7,270 bases of DNA from an uncultured Clostridia bacterium. Its GTDB lineage: Bacteria > Bacillota > Clostridia > TANB77 > CAG-508. Below the pieces are notes generated by a model that had not been told where the DNA came from, made no database searches, and saw nothing but the letters and a program-made list of their open reading frames with translations. Location: assembly GCA_947625565.1 (NCBI GenBank), contig CANQOU010000059.1:1-7270 (forward strand), in the 5' to 3' direction. Shown in pieces: positions 1 to 6,980 of the stretch (the stretch's first letter is position 1; each line of letters opens with the position of its first letter). Made by a program: the position numbers and the translations under genes.

Positions 1-1
1 A

Positions 2-217
2 TTTATACAAATGATTATTTTTAAAGACATAAACTATATTTCAAGTGTTTTATATGCAATAAAAAGTGGAACATTTTTATATATTTCTATATGGTTTCTT
101 ATTTTAATAGTTAATATAATAGACAATATCAATTTAATACAAAAATTAAATGAAAATTTACAAAAAATGAGAAAGGATAAAGAAAAAGAATTCCCAAAAG
201 AAAAGGGGGAGATTAAA
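2..217 (+). CDS. Open frame entering from the left edge, possible membrane protein fragment
   Basis: No stop codon interrupts this frame from the window edge to the ATG at 218, about 72 codons. That is unlikely by chance in such AT-rich DNA, so it may be real coding sequence. The conceptual peptide has one hydrophobic stretch (FLYISIWFLILIVNII, encoded at about 83-130) followed by a Lys/Glu-rich tail (KDKEKEFPKEKGE). This looks like a C-terminal membrane segment with a charged cytoplasmic end. The first ATG, at 11, has no ribosome binding site in the 10 visible bases, so any true start lies outside the window. The frame continues without a stop into the next gene. It could be an N-terminal extension of that protein, an upstream gene that lost its stop through a one-base indel, or a chance open frame. 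No family is recognised. Confidence 0.3.
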
Positions 218-892
218 ATGAAAAAGAGAATATTTATAACAATACTACTAATTATGATTATTATTGTAGGAACGTTATTTATAAATATTGCTAGAAAAAT
301 CATCATAATAAAAGACTTGCAATCTAAAATATCTAAATATCAAGAAAAAGATAATTTTTATGTAAAAATAATAACAGATAGTTTTACATCTGAAAAATTT
401 GTTAAAGACAAAAAAATAAAAGAAGTTATACATAGAAATGCTGACTCAGAAGACATTTATATAATCCAAGTTATAGAAGATGATGAAATAAGAACTTATA
501 CAATTAATTCAAACTCAAAAAAATTATATATAATGAAAATGGAAAAAAATGATGAAAGAGTAAAAGTAGGAAGCTATGTTGATGCAGAAAATATTAATGA
601 ATTATTATATAATAGTTTAGTATCAAAAATATATGAGGAAGAACTTGATGGAGAAAAATGTTATGTAATAGATAGTCTAAAAAATACTAATATAGGTGCC
701 TATTCTAGTGAAACTACGTCAATAAAGATTTATTTAAGTAAAGAAACAGGATTGGCTATTAAAATTCTTGAAACAGAAGAAAATGGTAAAGAAAATATAA
801 ATGAACGATTAGAATATAAATTTGACTGTGTAACTGATGAAAATATGGAAGAACCAGATAGAGAAGGATTGACAATTGAAACTCATGAATAA
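218..892 (+). CDS. Membrane-anchored hypothetical protein, possible LolA-like extracellular domain
   Basis: This is a 224-aa protein of unknown function. Seen in the sequence: an MKKR start followed by one long hydrophobic helix (residues about 5-31), then a polar, Lys/Glu-rich domain (about 32-224). There is no lipobox cysteine, so it is probably held by an uncleaved signal anchor with the rest outside the cell. The C-terminal half alternates short beta-strand-like segments. It contains a DGEKCYVI motif (144-151), a YLSKETGLAIKI motif (172-183) and a tail with EEPD (211-214). This layout recalls anchored LolA/LppX-like fold proteins common in AT-rich uncultured Clostridia, a resemblance from memory only. 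The start at 218 was chosen because AGGGGGAG (204-211) lies about 6 bases upstream. The frame is also open back to the window edge. A strong hairpin follows 10 bases after the stop. Confidence 0.7.
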   Translation: MKKRIFITILLIMIIIVGTLFINIARKIIIIKDLQSKISKYQEKDNFYVKIITDSFTSEKFVKDKKIKEVIHRNADSEDIYIIQVIEDDEIRTYTINSNSKKLYIMKMEKNDERVKVGSYVDAENINELLYNSLVSKIYEEELDGEKCYVIDSLKNTNIGAYSSETTSIKIYLSKETGLAIKILETEENGKENINERLEYKFDCVTDENMEEPDREGLTIETHE

Positions 893-902
893 AATCATTT
901 AT

Positions 903-940
903 AAAATGGCATTATAAAAATATTTTTATAGTGCCATTTT
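903..940. terminator. Bidirectional intrinsic terminator between convergent genes
   Basis: The 38 bases form an almost perfect inverted repeat centred between 921 and 922. Eighteen consecutive pairs can form, the only irregularity being T912 opposite G931. In the plus-strand RNA this is a G-U wobble, while in the minus-strand RNA it is an A-C mismatch. The GGCA/TGCC core is flanked by A-runs on the left and T-runs on the right, so either transcript ends its stem in U residues. It lies 10 bases after the stop of the upstream gene and 9 bases beyond the stop of the kinase gene, the expected position for a shared terminator. Confidence 0.85.
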
Positions 941-949
941 AATATATCT

Positions 950-1855
950 TTATTTTTTTATACGACTTCCTACTTGAGATAGAACATCTCTTGAAGCCTT
1001 GTTTGCAAGTTCAAAAGTCTTTGTAACAAATGCAGTATCAATTTTATCTGAATATGCATATTCACGCAATGTTTTAGAAAAGAAAGCATCTCCAGCACCA
1101 GAAGAATCAACAACAGTAGAAATAATTTTAGGAGATAAATCAATAGTTTTTATTTCACCATTTTCACGGAAGATATATGTAGTACCTCTTTTGCCTTTAG
1201 TTAAAACAAGTAAATCAAATGAAAAATGCTTAAAGAATCCTAACAAATCAGATACTTGAAGCCTTTGAAATAGTAATTCAGTAACAGTTTCATTTAACTG
1301 AACATAATTTGCTATTTCCAAAAAAGAAGAAATATATTGTTTAGTAAAATGTTCAAAGAAACGAATATGGCCAAAATCAAGACATACTTTATGAGGAACT
1401 TTTAAATTTTTCAAAAATTTTAAATTAACAGGTAAAAACTTATCTAGTATAACATATAACTCTTTTGATTCTAACTCTTGAGGTAGAGTGCAAGGAAGAT
1501 TATTTGAAAATGACATAGTATATTCTAAAGTAATAGGTGAATACCAAGAATGAATAACATCATTATCATTTAAATCTTTAGAAGGAATAATAATATTCAT
1601 AATATTTGTTTTTTTATCTTCTGTTATCACATAATCAACATTAACACCACTATCTTTTAGAGATTTTAGAGCAATATTTGCTTCATTGTCATTTCCAACA
1701 GAGCCTATTGCATAACAAGTTTCTCCCATAATAGATAAGTTATATAAATCATTCCAATTACATCCACCACCATCTTGCTTTAAAAGATTTAAATCAGCAT
1801 CATAAATTTTATCTACTATTAAATCACCATGAGATATAAAGACTTTATTATTCAT
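950..1855 (-). CDS. PfkB (ribokinase) family carbohydrate or nucleoside kinase
   Basis: This is a 301-aa cytoplasmic kinase expected to move the ATP gamma-phosphate to a hydroxymethyl group of a sugar or nucleoside. Visible family marks are a Gly/Asn substrate loop GGGCNWN (29-35), signature 1 around GSVGNDNEAN (51-60) leading to DSGVNVDYV (68-76), LNE (187-189) like the family's N-x-x-E region, and TKGKRGT (219-225) like the usual T-x-G-x-x-G. Signature 2 is DSSGAGDAFF (250-259), with D256 as the catalytic base and GAG as the anion hole. Length is normal for the family. The ATG at 1855 is chosen over an in-frame TTG at 1876, because the only Shine-Dalgarno-like sequence (AAAGGA, minus strand, 1868-1873) lies between them; the spacer of 12 is long. 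The gene stands alone, so context does not reveal the substrate. Ribokinase, fructokinase, adenosine kinase-like and pseudouridine kinase-like activities all remain possible. Confidence 0.88.
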   Translation of the reverse strand: MNNKVFISHGDLIVDKIYDADLNLLKQDGGGCNWNDLYNLSIMGETCYAIGSVGNDNEANIALKSLKDSGVNVDYVITEDKKTNIMNIIIPSKDLNDNDVIHSWYSPITLEYTMSFSNNLPCTLPQELESKELYVILDKFLPVNLKFLKNLKVPHKVCLDFGHIRFFEHFTKQYISSFLEIANYVQLNETVTELLFQRLQVSDLLGFFKHFSFDLLVLTKGKRGTTYIFRENGEIKTIDLSPKIISTVVDSSGAGDAFFSKTLREYAYSDKIDTAFVTKTFELANKASRDVLSQVGSRIKK

Positions 1856-1888
1856 TATTACAAAAATTCCTTTCAATAATTTGACTTA

Positions 1889-1917
1889 ATTATATTACAA
1901 AAAGAATACCTATGCAA
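1889..1917 (-). promoter_or_regulatory. Promoter for the PfkB-family kinase
   Basis: On the minus strand a perfect TATAAT (1889-1894) sits 17 bases downstream of TTGCAT (1912-1917), which matches the first three -35 bases. The predicted transcript start near 1882 would leave a leader of about 27 bases that includes AAAGGA at 1868-1873. The -35 end lies 18 bases from the -35 of the divergent dNTPase promoter, so a regulator bound between them could affect both. Confidence 0.6.
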
Positions 1918-1935
1918 TAAATTTAAGAAAAAACA

Positions 1936-1964
1936 TTTACAAAAATATTTCATAATGATATAAT
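1936..1964 (+). promoter_or_regulatory. Promoter for the dNTPase gene
   Basis: TTTACA (1936-1941), a 17-base spacer and TATAAT (1959-1964) form a near-consensus sigma-A promoter. A TGA just before the -10 (1956-1958) supplies an extended -10 TGn element. Transcription should begin near 1971, giving a leader of about 31 bases that contains the GGAGG site. No operator or riboswitch fits in so short a leader. Confidence 0.75.
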
Positions 1965-1988
1965 TTTTTGGTGTTATATATCTACTTT

Positions 1989-1993
1989 GGAGG
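1989..1993 (+). promoter_or_regulatory. Ribosome binding site fixing a TTG start
   Basis: A full GGAGG lies 8 bases before the TTG at 2002. No ATG or GTG in this frame is comparably placed; the first in-frame ATG codes for residue 61. The site therefore supports TTG as the true initiation codon of the dNTPase gene. Confidence 0.8.
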
Positions 1994-2001
1994 AATAAAA
2001 A

Positions 2002-3735
2002 TTGGAAGGTAAATTATATAAAGAACAGGGAAAAGTAATAAAACAAAAAAGATTATCAGAATATATAGAAGAATCAGAAAGTATATTAGAAAAATATGAA
2101 AATTTGAAGGAACTTTCAGAATTTGCACCAGAAATTAGAGGAGAAATATCCAAACATAATACAAAAAGTGCTAATAAAACAATGATGATGAAGAATTTAA
2201 GAAAAAGTGATGAAAAAACTCAACAAAGAGAAAGTCACCAAAAAAATGCAACATCAATAGCAATTCAAATAGCAAATGGAATTAACAAAAAACAACTAAA
2301 AAGTAAACTACCAGGATTTAATGTAAAAATTGTAGCAATGATTATGAGACATCATGATATTGGACATACTTTTTTAGGACATAGTGGTGAATGGTGGCTT
2401 TCAAATATTGGTGAAGACTATGGAATTGGATATTATGTGCATAATGCTTTAGGACCAAGAGATTTAATTTATAGATATAGGGTAGAGGAAGAAATTTCAA
2501 AAAAAATTGAACAAAATCACCCAGAAATTTCTAAGAAAAAATTAACAAGAATAAAAAATAGTTTATGGATGATAATGGAAGGAATAAATAGCCATAATGG
2601 AGAAACGCCACAGACTGAATATTCTCCAGAATTATCAAAAACAAAAAAAGAATTTGAGAAAGAAAATTTAAAATGCCATACAAAAAAAGGATTTGATAAA
2701 ACTGTAGTGCCAGCAACACCAGAAGCATGTCTTGCAAGATTATGTGATAAAATATCATATGCACCATATGATATGGTAGATGGTTTAAGAGAAGGGTTTA
2801 TAACAGAATTAAATGAAGAATATATTTCAATATTAACAAAAATAGGAATAGCAGAAGAAGAAATAAAAACAGCTAATCAAAATGGAAACTATGATGGAAT
2901 AGCAAAGAAAATTCAAGAGATTTGGATTCAAGATACAATAAATAATAGCTCAAATATGTGTATAAAAATGTCTAGAGAACAAGGAGATTTGCAAAGACAA
3001 CTTGTTGCATTAAATAATAAAAAAATTGTTGATTTTGTTGTTTTAAAAGAAGATAATCAAACATATCCAAAATGTCTAAGAATACTAATGAATGCTTTTG
3101 GAAATGTTCTATTAAAAGAGAATTTTTTAAATAGATTACCAGAATTATATAAAGATCCAGAACAAAAGAAGGAAATTTTGAAAAAATATGAACATACATC
3201 TTTTTATGAATTTATCAAATATACTTGTGATAGCAATGAAGAAGATTTAGAATATACAATTAAAATTGTAGAAGAAGCAACAAAACAAGGAATTTTAGAT
3301 GAACAAGAAAAAGCAAGACAAATTATAGCAAATGGAGAAGAATTTGAAATATCAGAAGAATTTAAAAATAGAGATATGAGAATAAGTGAATATATTGAAT
3401 ATTATAAAACTAAAAATTTAGAAAATTATTCTGAGCAGCAAAAAGAACAAGATATGATGCAAGTATTAGAAAATATTAAAAATCCAAATAAAATAAGCCC
3501 ACTATATTTCAACCCAAATAAAAGAATAGCATTAGAATTAGGAAGAAAGTATTTAGCAACATTGGATGACTTTGAATTTATACAGTTATTAGTAGATACT
3601 AATTTAATAACTGAGGAACAATATAAAAGCTTAACAAGAAAATATAAAGATTTTGACTTTAGAAAAGAACAAGATATGCAGGCAAATTGGATAGCAATTT
3701 CAAAAAAAGTACAAGAACAAGGAGGAGCAAGATAA
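2002..3735 (+). CDS. HD-domain dNTP triphosphohydrolase (dGTPase-like), enlarged form
   Basis: This 577-aa protein is expected to hydrolyse dNTPs to deoxynucleosides and triphosphate in the cytoplasm. The motifs run in dGTPase order: KTQ (72-74), RESH (76-79), HHDIGHTFLGHSGE (117-130), YVHN (145-148), EGINSHNGE (193-201) and CDKISYAPYD (248-257). Expected metal ligands are H79, H118, D119 and D249. H127 and E130 match the catalytic His/Glu pair known in E. coli Dgt, and Y253 matches its conserved Tyr four residues after the last ligand. KTQ and RESH are almost adjacent, so the loop that usually separates them is nearly absent. The protein is longer than the more usual 330-500 aa. Residues about 260-505 are Lys/Glu-rich and probably helical, and no domain is recognised there. 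YLATLDD (517-523) recalls the YIAGMTD motif near the end of other dGTPases, so the extra length may be an insertion. The gene is monocistronic, with its own promoter and terminator. Substrate preference cannot be read from sequence. Confidence 0.85.
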   Translation: MEGKLYKEQGKVIKQKRLSEYIEESESILEKYENLKELSEFAPEIRGEISKHNTKSANKTMMMKNLRKSDEKTQQRESHQKNATSIAIQIANGINKKQLKSKLPGFNVKIVAMIMRHHDIGHTFLGHSGEWWLSNIGEDYGIGYYVHNALGPRDLIYRYRVEEEISKKIEQNHPEISKKKLTRIKNSLWMIMEGINSHNGETPQTEYSPELSKTKKEFEKENLKCHTKKGFDKTVVPATPEACLARLCDKISYAPYDMVDGLREGFITELNEEYISILTKIGIAEEEIKTANQNGNYDGIAKKIQEIWIQDTINNSSNMCIKMSREQGDLQRQLVALNNKKIVDFVVLKEDNQTYPKCLRILMNAFGNVLLKENFLNRLPELYKDPEQKKEILKKYEHTSFYEFIKYTCDSNEEDLEYTIKIVEEATKQGILDEQEKARQIIANGEEFEISEEFKNRDMRISEYIEYYKTKNLENYSEQQKEQDMMQVLENIKNPNKISPLYFNPNKRIALELGRKYLATLDDFEFIQLLVDTNLITEEQYKSLTRKYKDFDFRKEQDMQANWIAISKKVQEQGGAR

Positions 3736-3742
3736 TATTTAC

Positions 3743-3776
3743 AAAAACTTTAGCAAATAAGCTAGAGTTTTTCTTT
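3743..3776 (+). terminator. Intrinsic terminator after the dNTPase gene
   Basis: AAAAACTTTAGC (3743-3754) pairs with GCTAGAGTTTTT (3761-3772) as a 12-bp stem with one G-U wobble and a 6-base AAATAA loop. The 3' arm ends in five T residues and runs on into CTTTATTT. It begins 8 bases after the TAA stop and separates this gene from the purH promoter. Confidence 0.85.
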
Positions 3777-3796
3777 ATTTACTGCGTAAAATTACA

Positions 3797-3826
3797 TTGA
3801 CATTACTTACAGGCTTATGATATAAT
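3797..3826 (+). promoter_or_regulatory. Strong promoter for purH-lysS
   Basis: Both hexamers are perfect consensus: TTGACA (3797-3802) and TATAAT (3821-3826), separated by 18 bases. TGA immediately before the -10 (3818-3820) adds an extended -10 element. The predicted start is near 3833, leaving a leader of about 56 bases. No PurR-box-like CCGAAC sequence is present, and the leader is too short for a purine riboswitch aptamer plus expression platform, so purine control is not visible here. Confidence 0.85.
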
Positions 3827-3841
3827 GTGAGCAATAATTAA

Positions 3842-3867
3842 CTAGAAAAAATTAGAAAATTTTCTAG
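3842..3867 (+). other. Leader hairpin in the purH 5' untranslated region
   Basis: CTAGAAAA (3842-3849) can pair with TTTTCTAG (3860-3867) around a 10-base loop. A second copy of TAGAAAA (3853-3859) makes a perfect 14-base palindrome with the same right arm (3853-3866), so two mutually exclusive stems are possible. It is not followed by a U-tract and does not cover the GGAGG at 3878-3882. A 5'-end stabilising stem or a protein-binding palindrome are the plausible roles; it does not look like a terminator. Confidence 0.45.
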
Positions 3868-3888
3868 AATAAAAGATGGAGGTAATTT

Positions 3889-5436
3889 ATGAAAGCATTA
3901 GTTAGTGTATCAGATAAAACAGGAATTGTAGAATTTGCGAAAAGATTGGAAAAACAAGGGGTAGAGATTATATCAACTGGTGGTACATACAAAAAATTAA
4001 AAGAAGAAGGAGTTAATGTAAGAGAAGTATCAGAATTAACAGGTTTTCCAGAATGTTTAGATGGAAGAGTAAAAACTTTACATCCAATAGTACATGCAGG
4101 AATTTTGGCAAGAAGAGATAAACCAGAACATATGAAACAATTACAAGATTTAAATATTGATACAATTGATTTTGTCGTTGTAAATCTATATCCATTCAAA
4201 CAAACAATTCTAAAAGATGGAGTAACAAGAGAAGAAGCTGTTGAAAATATTGACATTGGTGGACCTACTATGCTAAGAAGTGCAGCAAAAAATTATCAAG
4301 ATGTTACAGTTATAACAAATCCAGAAGATTATGAAATAGTATTAAAAGAATTAGAAGAAACAGGAAGTGTTTCAATAGAAACAAAATTTAGACTAATGCA
4401 AGCTGTTTTTGAACATACTGCTAATTATGATGCAATGATTGCAAATTACCTAAAAGAACAAAGAAAAGACGAGAGTTTACCAGAAAAACTTACTTTAACT
4501 TATGAAAAAGTACAAGATATGAGATATGGAGAAAATCCTCACCAAAAGGCAGCATTATATAAAGAAATTGGAAAATGCGAAGGCTCTTTAACATCAGCAA
4601 AACAATTAAATGGAAAAGAATTATCATTTAATAATATAAATGATACAAATGGAGCTTTGGAATTATTAAAAGAATTCGAAGAACCAACAGTTGTAGCTTG
4701 CAAACACGGAAATCCTTGTGGCGTAGGAAGTGATACTGACATTTATAAAGCATGGAGAAAAGCTTTTGAAGCAGATAAAACTTCAATATTTGGTGGAATT
4801 GTTGTAGTTAATAGAGAAGTAACTGCTAAAATGGCACAAGAGATGCAAGAAATCTTTTTAGAAGTAGTTGTTGCACCTTCTTATGAAAAAGAAGCTTTAG
4901 AAATATTAGAAACAAAGAAGAATGTTAGAATATTAGAATTACCAAGTATTTCTGTAAAACAAAAAGAAAGTGCATATGATATTAAAAAAATAAATGGTGG
5001 TGTTATTGTACAAACAATAGATTCAAAACTATTAGATGAATATGAAGTTGTAACTAATACTAAACCAACACCAGAACAATTAGAAGATATGCTATTTACT
5101 TGGAAAATTGTTAAATATGTTAAATCAAACGGAATTGCAATAGGAAAAGGAAAACAATCAATAGGAATTGGACCAGGACAAGTAAATCGTATTTGGGCAA
5201 CAAAACAAGCAGTAGAACATGGAGAAGAACTAATAGGAAAAGGAATTACTAATGGAGCTGTACTTGCATCAGATGCCTTTTTCCCATTTTCAGATTGTGT
5301 AGAAGAAGCACACAAAGCAGGAATAAAAGCAATTATACAACCAGGTGGGTCAATTAAAGACCAAGATTCTATTGATAAATGTAATGAATATGGAATTACA
5401 ATGATATTCACAAAAATGAGACATTTTAGACATTAA
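3889..5436 (+). CDS. purH: Bifunctional AICAR formyltransferase / IMP cyclohydrolase
   Basis: PurH catalyses the last two steps of de novo purine synthesis: 10-formyl-THF-dependent formylation of AICAR to FAICAR, then ring closure to IMP. The 515-aa length is typical. Residues 1 to about 195 are the MGS-like cyclohydrolase domain, with STGGTYKKL (29-37), GRVKTLHP (59-66) and IDIGGPTMLRSAAKN (121-135). K62, Y101, D122 and K134 correspond to the cyclohydrolase active-site residues described for the human enzyme. The transformylase domain follows, with MRYGENPHQ (211-219), the catalytic K272-H273 in CKHGNPCGVG (271-280), SDAFFPFSD (461-469), QPGGS (484-488) and the classic RHFRH C-terminus. All key residues are present, so the gene looks functional. 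GGAGG (3878-3882) lies 6 bases before the ATG. It is the first gene of an apparent operon with lysS; no other pur gene is in the window. Confidence 0.98.
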   Translation: MKALVSVSDKTGIVEFAKRLEKQGVEIISTGGTYKKLKEEGVNVREVSELTGFPECLDGRVKTLHPIVHAGILARRDKPEHMKQLQDLNIDTIDFVVVNLYPFKQTILKDGVTREEAVENIDIGGPTMLRSAAKNYQDVTVITNPEDYEIVLKELEETGSVSIETKFRLMQAVFEHTANYDAMIANYLKEQRKDESLPEKLTLTYEKVQDMRYGENPHQKAALYKEIGKCEGSLTSAKQLNGKELSFNNINDTNGALELLKEFEEPTVVACKHGNPCGVGSDTDIYKAWRKAFEADKTSIFGGIVVVNREVTAKMAQEMQEIFLEVVVAPSYEKEALEILETKKNVRILELPSISVKQKESAYDIKKINGGVIVQTIDSKLLDEYEVVTNTKPTPEQLEDMLFTWKIVKYVKSNGIAIGKGKQSIGIGPGQVNRIWATKQAVEHGEELIGKGITNGAVLASDAFFPFSDCVEEAHKAGIKAIIQPGGSIKDQDSIDKCNEYGITMIFTKMRHFRH

Positions 5437-5442
5437 TAAAAG

Positions 5443-5448
5443 AAAGGA
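5443..5448 (+). promoter_or_regulatory. Ribosome binding site deciding the lysS start
   Basis: AAAGGA (5443-5448) overlaps an in-frame ATG at 5448, which therefore cannot be served by it. The next in-frame ATG at 5460 is 11 bases downstream, a slightly long but workable spacer. No other purine-rich site precedes 5448 at a usable distance except the tail of purH itself, so 5460 is the preferred start. Confidence 0.65.
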
Positions 5449-5459
5449 TGAATTTAACT

Positions 5460-6947
5460 ATGCAAGAAGAGCAAGAATTAGATATTAATCATTTAATGCA
5501 AATTAGAAGAGAAAAATTACAAGAATTACAACAACAAGGAAAAGACCCTTTTGAAATAACAAAATTTAATAGAACAAATACAGCAGGTGAAATCAAATCA
5601 AATTATGAACAATTTGAACAAAAAGATGTTACAGTTGCAGGAAGAATTATTGCAAAAAGAATTATGGGAAAAGCATCATTTTGTACAATACAAGATAGTG
5701 ACGAAAAAATACAAAGTTATGTAAGTATAAATGACTTAGGTGAAGAAAGTTACAAAGCATTTAAAACTTTTGACATTGGAGATATTATTGGAATAACAGG
5801 TTTTGTATTTAAAACAAAAACAGAAGAAATTTCTGTTCATGCAAAAGAAGTAACTTTACTTTCAAAATCATTAAGACCATTACCAGAAAAATTTCACGGA
5901 CTAAAGGACCCGGATTTACGTTATAGACAAAGATATACAGATTTAATTGTAAATCCAGAAGTAAAGCAAACATTTCTATTAAGAAGTAAAATAATTGGAA
6001 AAATAAGACAAATTCTTGAAGAAAAAGGATATTTGGAAGTAGAAACTCCTATTTTAAATACAATATCAGGTGGAGCATCAGCTAGACCATTTATAACTCA
6101 CCATAATACATTAGATTTAGATATGTATCTAAGAATTGCTTTAGAGCTTAATTTAAAAAGACTGATTGTCGGTGGATTTGATAAAGTGTATGAAATAGGA
6201 AGAGTGTTCCGTAATGAAGGAATGGATATTAGACATAATCCTGAATTTACTGAATTAGAGTTATATGCTGCATATGAAGATTTTCACGATATGATGGATA
6301 TTACTGAAGAAATATTTTCAAGAACAGCTAAAGAAGTATTAGGAACAACCAAAATCACTTATCAAGGACAAGAAATAGACCTAACTCCTGGATGGAAAAG
6401 AATTACAATGATAGATTCAATTAAAGAAGTAACAGGAATTGACTTCAATGAAATTGAAACAGATGAAGAAGCATTAAAACTTGCTAAAGAAAGAAACTTA
6501 GAAGTTCCTGAAATTAAACAAACAAGGGGAGATATTATAAGTATTTTCTTTGACGAATATGTGGAAAAAACATTAGTACAACCTACATTTATCTATGAAT
6601 ATCCAGTAGAAATTTCACCACTTGCAAAAAAATGTCCAAATAATAAAAAAATGACAGAAAGATTTGAAGTATTTATCGGTGGACGTGAATATGGAAACGC
6701 TTTTTCTGAATTAAATGATCCAATAGACCAATATGAAAGATTTAAAAAACAAGTAGAAGCAAAAGAAGCTGGTGACGAAGAAGCTAGTATGATGGACGAG
6801 GACTATATTCAAGCCTTAGAAATTGGTTTACCACCAACAGGGGGACTAGGAATTGGAATTGATAGACTTATTATGCTTCTTACAGATGAGGCATCAATTC
6901 GCGATGTTTTACTATTTCCAACTATGAAACCACTTTCAGGCAATTAA
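5460..6947 (+). CDS. lysS: Lysyl-tRNA synthetase, class II
   Basis: The enzyme charges tRNA-Lys with lysine using ATP in the cytoplasm, as a homodimer. The 495-aa length is typical of bacterial LysS. Residues about 57-135 form the OB-fold anticodon-binding domain (VTVAGRIIAKRIMGKASF onward). HGLKDPDLRYRQRYTDLI (146-163) is the usual linker into the catalytic core. Class II motif 1 is at about 182-199 with the invariant P197. Motif 2 is GRVFRNEGMDIRHNPEFTE (247-265), containing the F-R-x-E signature with R251 and E253. Motif 3 is GGLGIGIDRL (461-470) with R469. SPLAKK (386-391) and GGREYGNAFSELNDP (407-421) are typical of bacterial LysS and of lysine recognition. Everything expected is intact. 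It lies 23 bp after purH with no terminator between, so it is probably cotranscribed from the purH promoter. No T-box leader is present. Confidence 0.97.
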   Translation: MQEEQELDINHLMQIRREKLQELQQQGKDPFEITKFNRTNTAGEIKSNYEQFEQKDVTVAGRIIAKRIMGKASFCTIQDSDEKIQSYVSINDLGEESYKAFKTFDIGDIIGITGFVFKTKTEEISVHAKEVTLLSKSLRPLPEKFHGLKDPDLRYRQRYTDLIVNPEVKQTFLLRSKIIGKIRQILEEKGYLEVETPILNTISGGASARPFITHHNTLDLDMYLRIALELNLKRLIVGGFDKVYEIGRVFRNEGMDIRHNPEFTELELYAAYEDFHDMMDITEEIFSRTAKEVLGTTKITYQGQEIDLTPGWKRITMIDSIKEVTGIDFNEIETDEEALKLAKERNLEVPEIKQTRGDIISIFFDEYVEKTLVQPTFIYEYPVEISPLAKKCPNNKKMTERFEVFIGGREYGNAFSELNDPIDQYERFKKQVEAKEAGDEEASMMDEDYIQALEIGLPPTGGLGIGIDRLIMLLTDEASIRDVLLFPTMKPLSGN

Positions 6948-6980
6948 TACAGAACTATTAAATAAGTGCAAAGTGAAAAA

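Noticed and set aside
999..1259. Plus-strand open frame of 86 codons
   Set aside because: It is antisense to the C-terminal half of the PfkB kinase, including the conserved GAGD signature, and is a shadow of that gene.
1856..1876. Seven-residue N-terminal extension of the kinase from a TTG at 1876
   Set aside because: The only Shine-Dalgarno-like sequence lies inside this extension and nothing usable lies upstream of the TTG. The ATG at 1855 gives a normal PfkB N-terminus.
3827..3888. Purine or other riboswitch in the purH leader
   Set aside because: The leader is only about 56 bases and lacks the conserved core of a purine aptamer or any terminator-type expression platform.
3864..4256. Minus-strand open frame of 130 codons at the purH start
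   Set aside because: It is antisense to purH and its leader, with no ribosome binding site or recognisable product.
4881..5411. Long (176 codon) open frame on the minus strand
   Set aside because: It lies wholly antisense to purH, whose sequence is intact and strongly conserved. The peptide shows no family features, as expected of a shadow frame from codon bias.
5448..5459. lysS starting at the ATG at 5448
   Set aside because: That ATG overlaps the AAAGGA site itself and so has no spacer. Starting at 5460 keeps a normal LysS length.
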